Made by a program: the position numbers and the translations under genes. DNA of 64,000 bases from Pyxidicoccus parkwaysis (GTDB lineage: Bacteria; Myxococcota; Myxococcia; Myxococcales; Myxococcaceae): NCBI RefSeq assembly GCF_017301735.1, contig NZ_CP071090.1, positions 5,632,001-5,696,000 on the forward strand, given 5' to 3'. Under the pieces are notes generated by a model that did no database searches, had not been told where the DNA came from, and saw only the letters and a program-made list of their open reading frames with translations. Of the stretch, positions 1 through 9,653 are shown piece after piece (position 1 is the stretch's first letter; each line of letters opens with the position of its first letter).

Positions 1-1
1 C

Positions 2-325
2 TACGCGGTGGGCGTGGACGGCCGCTACACGGTGGCCAGCTTCGCGAACGACACGCTGAAGCCCTTCGTGGGCCTGACGCTGGGCATGGAGGAGTTCGTG
101 GGCCGCTCGGGCAAGGGCCCCTCGGAGAACGCCACCACGACGGCGTTCCTGGAGCCCGCGGCCGGCATGATGTGGCAGCCGGGCAATGGCCGCATCGGCC
201 TGTCCGCTCGCGTGGGCCCGGGCTTCACCTTCACGGACGTGCGTACGCTGGACGTGCGCGCCGGCAACCTCGAATTGCGCAAGGTCTACCCCACGGCCTC
301 GCTGGGTCTGCTCGTCGTCCTCTGA
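2..325 (+). CDS. C-terminal end of an outer-membrane beta-barrel-like protein (partial)
   Basis: The reading frame is open from the left edge to a TGA at 323-325, so the start lies outside the window. The visible 108 residues alternate short polar turns with aromatic and hydrophobic strands, and the protein ends in a hydrophobic stretch (LGLLVVL). This is what the last strands of an outer-membrane beta-barrel look like. No family is recognised, and the barrel call is inference from residue pattern alone. It precedes an RND efflux pair by about 195 bases but does not resemble a TolC-type channel. Confidence 0.55.
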   Translation, partial: YAVGVDGRYTVASFANDTLKPFVGLTLGMEEFVGRSGKGPSENATTTAFLEPAAGMMWQPGNGRIGLSARVGPGFTFTDVRTLDVRAGNLELRKVYPTASLGLLVVL

Positions 326-520
326 GCTGAGTGTCTCGCCTCGCCTGGCACCGGCCTCGAGCCGGATGCCGGGCGGCGGGCGGTGAAGTCCTCCGCCCGA
401 GCAGTGTCGTTCCTCCCGTGACGGCAGGCCCCACTCCCAGCGCCGCCGCATCGGGAGCGGCGTGAGCCCAAGCCGCCGGGACGCCATCTTCCCGCCCGTC
501 CCGCCCCCGGAGCCCACTCC

Positions 521-1645
521 ATGTCGAAGCCGTCCCAGGCCGCCATCCTCGCGGTCGCGTCTCTCATTCTGTTCGCGTGCGGCCGCACGCCGCCTCCGCC
601 CCAGCCCGCCACGGCGGTGAAGGTGGCTACCGTCGGCACGGCGGAGACGCGCTCCGACGCGCGCTTCTCCGCGGAGATTCAGCCCGCGACGCGCGTGGAG
701 CTCGCGTTCAAGGTCGGTGGTTACGTCGACGGCATCGCCCGGGTCCGCGACGCGGATGGCGCGTGGCGGCTGGTGCAGGAAGGCGACACCGTGAAGGACG
801 GCATGGAGCTGGTCACGCTGCGCAAGACGGACTTCGCGCAGAAGCTGGCCGAGGCCCAGGCCGCGCTCGCGCAGGCCCGCGCCACCGAGGAGCAGGCGCA
901 GATCAACTTCGACCGCACCAGCAAGCTCGTCGCGCAGGAGGTGGCCACTCCCGCGCAGCTCGACACGGCCCGCACGCAGCGCGACAGCGCCGCAGGTGCC
1001 GCCGCCGTGGCCATGGCCCGTGTCGAGGAAGCCCGCACCGCCCTGGCCGACGCGACGCTGCGCTCACCGCTGGAGGGCGTGGTCCTCAAGCGCGCCGTCG
1101 AGGTAGGCGCCCTCGCCGCCCCCGGCACCGTCGCCTACTCCGTCGCGGAGACGCGCAGCGTCCGCGTCGTCTTCGGCGTCCCGGACACCCTCCTGCCGAG
1201 CGTGCGGCTGGGCGCGCCCCAGGCTGTCACCACAGCGGCCTTCCCAAACCAGACCTTCGAGGGACGCATCTCCCGCATCGCCCCATCGGCGGACCCGAAG
1301 GGCCGCGTCTTCGCGGTGGAGGTCTCCATCCCCAACGCGGACCAGCGCCTGAAGCCCGGCATGGTGGCGGCGCTGGCCCTGCACCATGACGGCGCGCCCA
1401 CGCCCGAGCAGCTCCTCATTCCCCTCTCCTCGGTGGTGCGCTCGCCGAAGAATCCCCAGGGCTTCTCCGTCTTCGTCCTCGACGAGGCGGGCGGCAAGCC
1501 CACGGCCCACCTCCGGGACGTGGAATTGGGCGAGTACCTGGGCTCCATCATCCCCGTGCGCAAGGGACTGACGGCCGGCGAGCGCATCGTCGTCACCGGC
1601 GCCAGCCTCCTGTCCGACGGTGAAGCGCTCGAGGTGATTCCGTGA
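521..1645 (+). CDS. RND efflux periplasmic adaptor lipoprotein (HlyD/MFP family)
   Basis: This is a membrane-fusion adaptor that would link an inner-membrane RND pump to an outer-membrane channel. The N-terminus has a lipoprotein signal with a lipobox ending LFAC at residues 17-20. A lipoyl/barrel-sandwich half follows (about 45-100), then an alpha-helical hairpin rich in Ala/Gln/Glu (about 105-170), the second sandwich half with DATLRSPLEGVVLKR, and the beta-barrel and membrane-proximal domains. Its 374 residues are typical of the family. The ATG has GGAG 8 bases upstream. The stop overlaps the next start (GTGA), so adaptor and permease are translationally coupled. Confidence 0.92.
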   Translation: MSKPSQAAILAVASLILFACGRTPPPPQPATAVKVATVGTAETRSDARFSAEIQPATRVELAFKVGGYVDGIARVRDADGAWRLVQEGDTVKDGMELVTLRKTDFAQKLAEAQAALAQARATEEQAQINFDRTSKLVAQEVATPAQLDTARTQRDSAAGAAAVAMARVEEARTALADATLRSPLEGVVLKRAVEVGALAAPGTVAYSVAETRSVRVVFGVPDTLLPSVRLGAPQAVTTAAFPNQTFEGRISRIAPSADPKGRVFAVEVSIPNADQRLKPGMVAALALHHDGAPTPEQLLIPLSSVVRSPKNPQGFSVFVLDEAGGKPTAHLRDVELGEYLGSIIPVRKGLTAGERIVVTGASLLSDGEALEVIP

Positions 1646-4600
1646 GCGCCTCGCACGGAGAGGGCCACGGCTCGCACGAGGCGAAGGAGCGCGCCCGTGA
1701 CGAGGAGATGGTCCAGAAGACGCACAACACCGCGCGCTACTTCACCGAGCAGCGCCAGGTGGCGTGGGTGTTCCTCCTCTTCACGCTGGTGTGGGGCGTC
1801 TACGGCTACCTGAAGATGCCAAAGGCGAAGGACCCGGTCATCGCGGTCCGCGTGGCCGTGGCCACGTGCATCTGGCCCGGCGCCGAGGCGGAGAAAATCG
1901 AGCAGCTCGTCACCCGCAAAATCGAGCAGAAGATTTCGGAGAACGCCTCCGTCGAGAAGGTGGAGTCCATCAGTCGCACCAGCCTGTCCGTCGTCTACGT
2001 CACGCTGAAGGACGACGTGACGGACCGGGCTCGCGAGTTCGACGACATCCAGGGCCGACTCAACAGCATCCGCGATTTGCCGAGCGGCGCCGGGCCGGTG
2101 AACTTCCTCAAGGACTTCGGCGACACCGCGACGCTGATGCTCACGGTGGCCAGCCCCAAGGTCAACGACGTGGAGCTGGAGCTGCGCTCGCGCTCCCTCT
2201 CTCGGGCCATCGAGGCAGTGCGTGCGTCCGCGCCCTCCTCCGGACCGCGCGCCACGGTGGTGGTCAGCTTCCCGCCCGACATCAACGCCGCCTCCATGCA
2301 GCGCCTGGGCGACGAGGCGCGGCGCTTCTTCGAGAGCCTCTCCGACTCGCGCGATGCCCGGCTCATCCAGAGCCCCGGCTTCATCGGCGTGGACGTGGCG
2401 ACGTCCCTCACCGACGAGGCACTCCTGGCGAGCCTCCGAGGCTTCGCGCAGGACCACCTGAGCCTCTCCGAGCTGCACCCCGACGTGTGGCGCCCCATCG
2501 TCGTGCGCGCCCCCGTCGACGCCCGGGCCCGTCTGGAGGAGAGCGCGGGAGACCGCTACAGCTACCGCCAGCTCGACGACTTCACGGACACGCTCCAGCG
2601 TCACCTCCAGCGGCTGCCCATCGTGTCCAAGGTGACGCGCACGGGCGTGCTGCCGGAGCGCATCTTCCTGGAGTACTCGCAGGAGCGGCTCGCGTCCTAC
2701 GGCCTCCAGCAGTCCGGGCTCGCCAACCTCCTCGCCGCGCGCAACATCACCGCGCCCGGCGGCATCGTCGAAGTCGGCGGGAAGTCCGTCACCATCGACC
2801 CGTCGGGCGAGCTGAGCAGCGAGACGCAGCTCGGCGACATCGTGGCCACCACCAGCGCCAACGGCGCTCCGGTGTACCTGCGTGATCTGGTGGACGTGCG
2901 GCGCGACTACCAGAGCCCCGCGCGCTTCCTCAACTACCTGCACGTGCGCGATGCGCAGGGTCACTTCATCCGCTCGCGCGCCATCACCCTGGCCATCAAC
3001 ATGCGGCCGGGAGCGCAGATCTCCGAGTTCGGTACCGCCGTGGACGCGGAGCTGGCGCAAGTCCAGAAGCTGCTCCCCGAGGACCTCGTCATCCGCCGCA
3101 CCTCCGACCAGCCGCTCCAGGTGCGGGAGAACGTCAGCCTGTTCATGTCGTCGCTCTACGAAGCCATCATCCTGGTGGTGCTCGTCGCGCTGGTGGGCTT
3201 CTGGGAGTGGCGGACGGCGCTGCTGCTCGCCCTCTCCATCCCCATCACCCTCGCGATGACCTTCGGACTGATGCACGCGTTCGGCGTGGACCTGCAGCAG
3301 ATCTCCATCGCCTCGCTCATCATCGCGCTGGGCCTGCTGGTGGATGACCCGGTGGTGGCGAGTGACGCCATCAAGCACTCGCTGACGCAGGGGTGGAAGC
3401 CTCGCGTGGCCGCGTGGCTGGGGCCGACGAAGCTGGCCACGGCCATCCTCTTCGCCACCATCACCAACATCGCCGCGTATCTGCCCTTCCTCTCGCTGCC
3501 GGGCGACACGGGCCGCTTCATCCGCACGCTGCCCATCGTCCTCACGCTGTCGCTCGTCGCGTCGCGCATCGTGTCGATGACGTTCATCCCGTTGCTGGGC
3601 TCCGCCATCCTCCGCGCGCCGGACTTCCGCGAGCCCACGCGGGAGGAGCGCCGCTCACGCGGCTTCGCGCGGCGCTACTACCAGGTCGTCGGCTGGGCCA
3701 TCGACCACCGGCTCACAGTGCTCGCCGTGTCGCTGGTGCTCCTCGTGCTCGGCGGTGTGGCGGGCAGAGGGGTGCGCTCCGCCTTCTTTCCGAAGGACCT
3801 CTCGTACCTGTCCTATGTGGACGTCTGGCTGCCCGAGGACGCCACGCTCGCGGCCACACGGGACACCGCGCGCGAGGCGGCCCGGGTCATCGAGGAGGTC
3901 TCCGCCGAGTTCGGCAAGGAGCACCCGGGCGAGGACGGCAAGCCTTCCGACATCCTCGAGTCGGTGACGGAGTTCGCCGGAGGCGGCGGCCCGCGCTTCT
4001 GGTTCTCCGTGGCGCCGGAGCAACAACAGCTCAACTACGCGCAGCTCGTCGTCCAGGTGAGGAACAAGGAGCACACGCGCGAGCTGGTGCCCCTGCTGCA
4101 AGAGCGTCTGTCCCGCACCATCCCCGGCGCCCGCATCGACGTGCGCGAATTGGAGACGGGCAAGCCGGTGGGCATCCCCGTGTCCCTGCGCATCTCCGGC
4201 GAGGACATCGGCCAGTTGCGCGCCATCGCCGAGAAGGCCAAGGCCATCCTCCGCGCTACACCGGGCTCCGCGCGCACTCGCGACGACTGGGGCAGCGACA
4301 CGTTCTCCGTGAAGCTGGAGGTGGACCCGGACCGCGCCAACCTCGCCGGTGTCACCAACCTGGACGTGGCCACGTCCTCCGCTGTCGCCATGAATGGCGT
4401 CACCGTGGGCCAGCTCCGTGAGGGCACGCATCAAATCGACATCGTCGCGCGCCTGCGTGCCGAGGAGCGGGCTCAACTGGGCGACATCGAGAACCTCTAC
4501 GTCAGCTCGCGCACCAGCACGCAGAAGGTGCCGCTGCGCCAGGTGTCGCGCGTGGCGTACTCGCTCCAGACGGAGAAGATTCGCCGCCGCAACCAGTTCC

Positions 4601-5265
4601 GCACCATTACCGTGTCCACCTTCCCCCAGCACGGCGTGCTCGCTTCCGAGGTGATGAAGGCCGCGAAGCCGGAGTTGGAGAAGCTGAGCCAGAGCCTGCC
4701 CCCGGGCTACACGCTGGAGGTGGGCGGCGAGGCCGAGGAGCAGGTGAAGAGCTTCTCGAGCATGGCGGTGGTGCTGCTCATGCTCATCGTCGCCATCTAC
4801 GTGGCGCTCGTCGTCCAGTTCAAGAACGCCCTCAAGCCGCTGGTCGTCTACGCCGCCCTGCCCTTCGGCGCCGTGGCCGCGCTGGTGTCGCTGGCCGTCA
4901 TGGGCGCGCCGTTCAGCTTCATGGCCTTCCTCGGCGTCATCAGCCTGATGGGCGTCATCGTCAGCCACATCATCGTGCTCTTCGACTACATCGAAGAGGC
5001 ACACGAGCGCGGCGAGCCGCTGCGCGAGGCGCTGCTCGACGCGGGGCTGATGCGATTGAGGCCCGTGCTCGTGACGGTGGGCGCCACCGTGCTGGGCCTG
5101 ATTCCCCTGGCCATGCACGGTGGCCCGCTGTGGCAGCCGCTCTGCTACGCGCAGATTGGTGGCCTCACCGTGGCCACCGTGCTGACGCTGCTGCTCGTGC
5201 CCGTCCTCTACACCGTGTTCGTGCGCGACCTGCGGTGGATTGAGTGGAAGCCACCGGCCGCGTGA
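1642..5265 (+). CDS. RND efflux permease (AcrB/HAE family)
   Basis: This is an inner-membrane proton-driven exporter of the acriflavin-resistance family; at 1207 residues it is somewhat longer than AcrB. A His/Glu-rich cytoplasmic N-terminus (about 1-40) precedes TM1 (VAWVFLLFTLVWGVYGYL). Two large periplasmic loops and two TM blocks follow, and the paired acidic residues of TM4 are present in GLLVDDPVVASD (about 560). The GTG start overlaps the adaptor stop by four bases. No TolC-type gene is visible nearby, so the outer-membrane channel must be encoded elsewhere. The substrate cannot be inferred. Confidence 0.93.
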   Translation: MSASHGEGHGSHEAKERARDEEMVQKTHNTARYFTEQRQVAWVFLLFTLVWGVYGYLKMPKAKDPVIAVRVAVATCIWPGAEAEKIEQLVTRKIEQKISENASVEKVESISRTSLSVVYVTLKDDVTDRAREFDDIQGRLNSIRDLPSGAGPVNFLKDFGDTATLMLTVASPKVNDVELELRSRSLSRAIEAVRASAPSSGPRATVVVSFPPDINAASMQRLGDEARRFFESLSDSRDARLIQSPGFIGVDVATSLTDEALLASLRGFAQDHLSLSELHPDVWRPIVVRAPVDARARLEESAGDRYSYRQLDDFTDTLQRHLQRLPIVSKVTRTGVLPERIFLEYSQERLASYGLQQSGLANLLAARNITAPGGIVEVGGKSVTIDPSGELSSETQLGDIVATTSANGAPVYLRDLVDVRRDYQSPARFLNYLHVRDAQGHFIRSRAITLAINMRPGAQISEFGTAVDAELAQVQKLLPEDLVIRRTSDQPLQVRENVSLFMSSLYEAIILVVLVALVGFWEWRTALLLALSIPITLAMTFGLMHAFGVDLQQISIASLIIALGLLVDDPVVASDAIKHSLTQGWKPRVAAWLGPTKLATAILFATITNIAAYLPFLSLPGDTGRFIRTLPIVLTLSLVASRIVSMTFIPLLGSAILRAPDFREPTREERRSRGFARRYYQVVGWAIDHRLTVLAVSLVLLVLGGVAGRGVRSAFFPKDLSYLSYVDVWLPEDATLAATRDTAREAARVIEEVSAEFGKEHPGEDGKPSDILESVTEFAGGGGPRFWFSVAPEQQQLNYAQLVVQVRNKEHTRELVPLLQERLSRTIPGARIDVRELETGKPVGIPVSLRISGEDIGQLRAIAEKAKAILRATPGSARTRDDWGSDTFSVKLEVDPDRANLAGVTNLDVATSSAVAMNGVTVGQLREGTHQIDIVARLRAEERAQLGDIENLYVSSRTSTQKVPLRQVSRVAYSLQTEKIRRRNQFRTITVSTFPQHGVLASEVMKAAKPELEKLSQSLPPGYTLEVGGEAEEQVKSFSSMAVVLLMLIVAIYVALVVQFKNALKPLVVYAALPFGAVAALVSLAVMGAPFSFMAFLGVISLMGVIVSHIIVLFDYIEEAHERGEPLREALLDAGLMRLRPVLVTVGATVLGLIPLAMHGGPLWQPLCYAQIGGLTVATVLTLLLVPVLYTVFVRDLRWIEWKPPAA

Positions 5266-5289
5266 GGACGGGCACGCCCCGGGCGGACG

Positions 5290-5829
5290 TCAGGGCACCG
5301 GCACGCAGGTGCCGGCGAGGCAGTCCGTCTGGAGGCGGAACTGCTTGCCCACGCCGGAGCCGCTGCTCACGACGGCGAGGTACTCGCCTCCCGCGAGCGT
5401 CACGGAGGTGATGCGGCTGAGCTCGCCGTAGCCGGAGTCATCATCCACGGCTCGCAGCGTGGTGCCGAAGCTGCCGTTCGCCTGGCGCGGGCCGTACAGG
5501 AAGAGGCCCGTGTCCAGGTACATGCTGGTGCCCAGGTGGGTGACTTCGAGCTTCACCGTGGACGTCCCGCTCACGATGAAGCTGAAGGAGAAGTACTGCG
5601 GCACCATGGTGAACTGCGTCTGGATGGAGCCGGGGACGTTGACCCGGCCCATGTACGTCGTGCTGTCCAGGATGTTGCCGCTGGCCGGCGCGGGCGGCGG
5701 GTAGAGCACCGTCTGGGTGCTCTCGCCCACCGAAGACGTCGGGGCCTCGGGACCATCGGAGACGCCACCACACGCGGTGGCCACGGCCATCAGCGTCGCG
5801 AGACAAGACTTCATGAGCTTCGAGCGCAT
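5290..5829 (-). CDS. Lipoprotein with pre-peptidase C-terminal-like domain
   Basis: This is a 179-residue exported protein. The start at 5829 (MRSKLMKS) is chosen because GAGAGGAAG lies just upstream and a lipoprotein signal follows (MAVATACGG, Cys about 18); the longer open frame upstream has no such features. The mature part contains QTQFTMVPQYFSFSFIVSGT, LEVTHLG, DTGLFLYG and DDDSGYGELSRITSVTLAGGEY. These resemble the beta-sandwich PPC domain found after secreted peptidases, here free-standing. Two conserved-looking Cys close the C-terminus (DCLAGTC). It is convergent with the RND permease. Its biochemical role is unknown. Confidence 0.75.
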   Translation of the reverse strand: MRSKLMKSCLATLMAVATACGGVSDGPEAPTSSVGESTQTVLYPPPAPASGNILDSTTYMGRVNVPGSIQTQFTMVPQYFSFSFIVSGTSTVKLEVTHLGTSMYLDTGLFLYGPRQANGSFGTTLRAVDDDSGYGELSRITSVTLAGGEYLAVVSSGSGVGKQFRLQTDCLAGTCVPVP

Positions 5830-6012
5830 CGGTCTTCCTCTCAAGGGTGCGGGCTGCGGGGGCGGACAGGAGTGAAGCAGATCCTCCCGACGCCGCGCGA
5901 GCCGGTCACCGCTTCGTGACGAAAGAGGCCTCACCGCGCTTTCGTGCACGCGCGAGTGACACATTGCGCGGCCTCCGGTGTTCCGTGCGCATTCGTGAGT
6001 GCCGGAGGAAGT

Positions 6013-7596
6013 ATGCGCACGTGGGTGTCGAGGCGTCGTCACATCGAGGGAATCAGCACCGCGCTGGTGCTGGCGTGCGGGCTGCTGACGGGAACGGGCT
6101 GCGACGGGGATGACTCGAAGCCGCCGGATGATTCGCCCTCGCTGCCCACGCACACCCGGGTCGACAATGCCTCGCTCGACGTGCTCCCCGGTGTGTACCC
6201 CAATGCCGTGGACCTCTCGGGCACGGGGACCTTCGAGGTCGCGGTGCTCGGCGCCGAGGGCCTGGACGTGAGTGACCTGGACCCGGCGCAGGCCACGCTA
6301 TGGGACGCGAAGGAGGAGAAGAAGGTCTCCGCCGTGGGAACGGCGCCCTCGCGCGACGTGGATGGAGATGGCCGGCTCGATGCCCTCTTCACCTTCTCCC
6401 TTCCCGCGCTGAAGCAGGCGGGAGTGCTGACGGCGGAGACGGGGCGCGTCGTGTTCCGGGGGAAGACGCGCGGCGGCACCGAGGTGTCCGCGCAGGATGG
6501 CCTGTTCGACGCGCAGCACCTCGTGACGCGGCTCCCGGAGCCGACGGGCTCCTTCGCCGTGGGCACGCTCGAATACGCGTGGACGGATGGCTCGCGCGAG
6601 GAGTGGCTGACCACCGAGGCAGGAGACTTTCGCGAGGTGAAGGTGCGCCTCTGGTATCCGGCCATCACACGGCCCCAGGCGCAGCCCGCGCCGTACTTCC
6701 TCCAGCCGCTCGAAGGCGAGCTGTTCGCCACGCAGGGAGGACTGTCGTCCCAGGTCTTCAGCTTCGTCCTCGCCCACTCGGTGCGCGGCGCGGCACTGCC
6801 CGAGGGCTCGGAGCGCTTTCCCGTGGTGCTGCTGTCACATGGCTATGGCTCGGCGACCGCGCTCAGCTCCGTGGCCGCGGAGGAACTGGCCAGCCATGGG
6901 TACGTGGTGGCGGCCATCTCCCATCCACACAGCAGCAGCGCGCTCGTGTTCCCGGATGGCCGCGTGGTGAGCGACGTCGTCGAGATTTCACCGGCACAGC
7001 CCGACCTGAACCGGCGCGTACAGGACCTCTGGACGGCGGATGCGCGATTCGTTCTCGACCAACTCACCAGGCTCGACACTGCCGATGCACAGGGACGCTT
7101 CACCGGCCGGCTCGACCTGACGCGGGTGGGAATGTTCGGCCACTCGTTCGGCGGCTCCACCGCGGGCGAGGCCTGTCGCACGGATGCGCGCGTCAAGGCG
7201 GGGCTCAACATGGACGGGACGTTCTTCGGCAACCTGGACGCCGAGGTCCGCGTCCCCTTCCTGCTGATGAACAGCGAGGAGGCCACCGTCGACCCCAGCC
7301 GCGCCCGGTTCTTCGAGCACCTGCGCGCCATCGGCTACGACGTGAGCTTCGAGGGCGCCGGACACTTCTCCTTCACCGACCTGGGGCTCGCCCTGCCGCT
7401 CCTGCAACACTACGCGCCGAGGACGGACGCCGAGGACTATCAGCTCGGGACGCTCGACGCGGCGCGTGCGCCCATGCTGGTGAAGGCCTACGTGCTCGCC
7501 TTCTTCGACAAGCACCTGCGCGAGCTTCCCGCCCCGCTGCTGGACGGCCCCTCCGCGCAGAATCCGGAGGTGGAGCTCGTCCTGCACGCGCCGTGA
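6013..7596 (+). CDS. Secreted alpha/beta-hydrolase lipoprotein, PAF-acetylhydrolase-like
   Basis: This is a predicted serine esterase on the outside of the inner membrane or on the outer membrane. The ATG at 6013 has GGAGGAA directly upstream and starts a lipoprotein signal (LLTGTGC, Cys about 32). The oxyanion region VVLLSHGYGS, the nucleophile elbow GHSFGGSTAGE, a likely catalytic Asp in LNMDGTFF and a C-terminal His in GAGHFSF give the order Ser-Asp-His of the platelet-activating-factor acetylhydrolase / dienelactone hydrolase group. About 190 residues before the hydrolase core form an extra beta-rich domain. It is divergent from the preceding lipoprotein gene. The substrate is unknown. 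Confidence 0.82.
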   Translation: MRTWVSRRRHIEGISTALVLACGLLTGTGCDGDDSKPPDDSPSLPTHTRVDNASLDVLPGVYPNAVDLSGTGTFEVAVLGAEGLDVSDLDPAQATLWDAKEEKKVSAVGTAPSRDVDGDGRLDALFTFSLPALKQAGVLTAETGRVVFRGKTRGGTEVSAQDGLFDAQHLVTRLPEPTGSFAVGTLEYAWTDGSREEWLTTEAGDFREVKVRLWYPAITRPQAQPAPYFLQPLEGELFATQGGLSSQVFSFVLAHSVRGAALPEGSERFPVVLLSHGYGSATALSSVAAEELASHGYVVAAISHPHSSSALVFPDGRVVSDVVEISPAQPDLNRRVQDLWTADARFVLDQLTRLDTADAQGRFTGRLDLTRVGMFGHSFGGSTAGEACRTDARVKAGLNMDGTFFGNLDAEVRVPFLLMNSEEATVDPSRARFFEHLRAIGYDVSFEGAGHFSFTDLGLALPLLQHYAPRTDAEDYQLGTLDAARAPMLVKAYVLAFFDKHLRELPAPLLDGPSAQNPEVELVLHAP

Positions 7597-7607
7597 CGTC
7601 CGGGGCA

Positions 7608-7645
7608 CCCGGGTGACTCAGTCCCAGCGCCACTGAGTTACCGGG
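7608..7645 (+). terminator. Inverted repeat after the hydrolase gene, possible terminator
   Basis: CCCGGGTGACTCAGT pairs with ACTGAGTTACCGGG (one bulged G) around a 9-base loop, 11 bases after the hydrolase stop. A second GC-rich inverted repeat (GCCCGGCC / GGCCGGGC) follows at about 7661-7687. There is no T-run, so termination is plausible but unproven. Confidence 0.5.
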
Positions 7646-7735
7646 AGGGAACGGGGCCTGCCCGGCCGGGCTCCACCGGGCCGGGCGCAGATTGGGGGCG
7701 GTGGTACACGTCAGCCCCATGATATCTTGAATTTC

Positions 7736-9154
7736 ATGTCAGCACTGGACCGCCCCCGGACCCCCTCTACCTCGACGGACGCAAAGGGCGAGTCACCCTG
7801 GCCGCAGGAGGCCGCGGAGAGCGGAGACGCTGAGCTGCACGTGACGCTCCCGTACGAGCACGGGCGCCGCGCGTATGACGCCTCCACGGTGCGTCGCTTC
7901 CGGCTCACCGTGGCGGAAGGCCCCGGCGCGGGAACGATGTGGGAATCCACCGGGGACACGTGCTCGGTGGGCTCGCATCCGCTCAACGACTTCACGCTGG
8001 AAGACCCCACGGTGTCGCGCTTCCACTGCGAGGTGCGCATCGGTCCACGCGGGCCGCAGGTGAAGGACCTGGACAGCCTCAACGGCGTCATCGTGGACGG
8101 CGTGCAGGTGGTGGAGGGAGTGCTGCGCAGCGGCAGCCTGCTGCGGCTGGGGCGCGTGGTGCTGCGCTTCGACTTCAGCGCGGAGAGCAACCGGCTCATC
8201 GTCTCGGAGAGCACGCGCTTCGGCACGCTGGTGGGCGCGTCGGTGGCGATGCGCGGGTGCTTCGCGATGATGGAGCGCGCGGCGGCGCGCGACGTGACGG
8301 TGCTGCTGGAGGGTGAGACGGGCACGGGCAAGAGCCAGGCGGCCCTCGCGATTCATCAGGCGAGCCGCCGCAAGGACGCGCCCTTCCTGGTGGTGGACTG
8401 CGGCGCCATCCCCGCGCACCTGCTGGAGAGCGAGCTGTTCGGGCACGAGAAGGGCGCCTTCACCGGCGCGCTGCACCGCCGCGTGGGCGCCTTCGAGGAG
8501 GCCGTGGGCGGCACGGTGTTCCTGGACGAGATTGGCGAGCTGCCCGCGGAGCTGCAGCCCAAGCTGCTGCGTGTGCTGGAGAACCGCGAGATTCGCCGCG
8601 TGGGCAGCAACACGCACCAACCGGTGGACGTGCGCCTCATCGCGGCCACGCACCGTGACGTGCGCGCGGAGGTGAACGCGGGACGGTTCCGCTCGGACCT
8701 GTTCTTCCGGCTCGCGGTGCTGCGGATTGCGCTGCCACCGCTGCGCCAGCGTCCGGAGGACTTGCCGATGCTGGTGGAGGGCATCCTCGACCTGCTCGGC
8801 GCGGACCGTGAGAGGACGGCGTCGCTGCGCACGCCGGACTTCATCGCGAGGCTGCGGCACGCGGCGTGGCCTGGCAACGTGCGCGAGCTGCGCAACTACC
8901 TGGAGCGGTGCCTCGTGTTCGAGGAGGCGGTGGAGCTGTCCGAGGAGGAGGGCCTGCCCGCCGGCCCGCTGGAGGTGGACCCGTCACAGCCGTACGCGGA
9001 CCAGCGCCGGCGCGTGGTGGATGACTTCGAGCGGCGGTACCTGCGCGCGCTGCTGGAGAAGCACCAGGGCAAGGTGGCCCAGGCCGCCGTCACCGCTGGC
9101 ATGGACCGCGTCCACCTGTACCGGCTGCTGCGCAGGCACGGCATCAAGCCGTGA
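7736..9154 (+). CDS. FHA-domain sigma-54-dependent transcriptional activator
   Basis: This is an enhancer-binding protein that would open sigma-54 promoters in response to a phosphothreonine signal. An N-terminal FHA domain lies at about 40-140 (GSHPLNDF, SRFHCEV, DLDSLNGVIVDG). The AAA+ core has Walker A GETGTGKS, the sigma-54 contact loop GAFTGA, Walker B VFLDEIGELP and the R-finger region. A C-terminal HTH carries QAAVTAGMDRVHLYRLLRRHG. ATG 7736 is preferred over an upstream in-frame TTG. FHA-type activators are common in myxobacteria and usually act with Ser/Thr kinases; three kinase loci lie within the next 12 kb. Its targets are not known. Confidence 0.9.
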   Translation: MSALDRPRTPSTSTDAKGESPWPQEAAESGDAELHVTLPYEHGRRAYDASTVRRFRLTVAEGPGAGTMWESTGDTCSVGSHPLNDFTLEDPTVSRFHCEVRIGPRGPQVKDLDSLNGVIVDGVQVVEGVLRSGSLLRLGRVVLRFDFSAESNRLIVSESTRFGTLVGASVAMRGCFAMMERAAARDVTVLLEGETGTGKSQAALAIHQASRRKDAPFLVVDCGAIPAHLLESELFGHEKGAFTGALHRRVGAFEEAVGGTVFLDEIGELPAELQPKLLRVLENREIRRVGSNTHQPVDVRLIAATHRDVRAEVNAGRFRSDLFFRLAVLRIALPPLRQRPEDLPMLVEGILDLLGADRERTASLRTPDFIARLRHAAWPGNVRELRNYLERCLVFEEAVELSEEEGLPAGPLEVDPSQPYADQRRRVVDDFERRYLRALLEKHQGKVAQAAVTAGMDRVHLYRLLRRHGIKP

Positions 9155-9164
9155 GGCGCGGTGG

Positions 9165-9285
9165 CTTGCAGTAAGCTGAGCGCCTCCAGGCCGGCGCGCA
9201 TGTCCTCGACATCGAAGTGGCCGTAGACGCCGGCTGTGACGGTGGGCGAGAAGTGCCCGAGGATGCGCTTTGCTGCGCCGTCGGG
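9165..9285 (-). pseudogene. C-terminal remnant of a tyrosine recombinase/integrase
   Basis: On the minus strand a short frame reads KRILGHFSPTVTAGVYGHFD followed by VEDMRAGLEAL. This matches the end of tyrosine site-specific recombinases, including the LGH motif and the catalytic Tyr (VYGH). Nothing upstream in any frame continues the fold (the HxxR box is missing), and the frame runs on into the 3' end of the sigma-54 activator. It is a dead fragment of an integrated element. Confidence 0.65.
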
Positions 9286-9465
9286 CGCTGCTCGCCATCT
9301 GAGTGGACCCACCACGCACAAAGTGCGGGAGAGCCACGGAACCGGGGCAACTTCAGTTGTTCGCTCCGCGTCACCCGCGTGCGGCAGTGGCTCGTGGAAA
9401 TGGGCCCGCATCTACATGGAGCGAACGCACGAGGTGCACAGCGCAACCTCGCGCGGGCTCCCGGC

Positions 9466-9653
9466 TCAGAACGCGTAGCTCACCCCCTTCACCTCCACCT
9501 CCTCGGCGGCTCCTTCCTGGGTGGCGATGTCGGGGTCGAAGAAGAGGAAGTTGGAGCCCCCTGGCGCTTGAGAGGATTCATACGCCACGCCATCAAAGCC
9601 AGCGTCGGCGATGAGCTGCACGAGCACCTGGGTGGCCAGGTACTCCAGACTCC
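9466..9653 (-). pseudogene. Truncated RES-domain protein (C-terminal fragment)
   Basis: The minus-strand frame gives LEYLATQVLVQLIADAGFDG, then VAYESSQAPGGSNFLFFDPD and a normal stop (VSYAF*). The TQ-hydrophobic-GFDG-SS-GG-NFLFF pattern is that of RES-domain proteins, the NAD+-consuming toxin family. Only the last third of such a domain is present. Upstream it is replaced at about 9650 by IS91-type transposase sequence, so the protein cannot be functional. The RES call is from motif recall. Confidence 0.6.

Noticed and set aside
1135..3378. 747-codon minus-strand frame inside the RND genes
   Set aside because: His/Arg/Asp-rich shadow of the permease gene; no start signal or recognisable domain.
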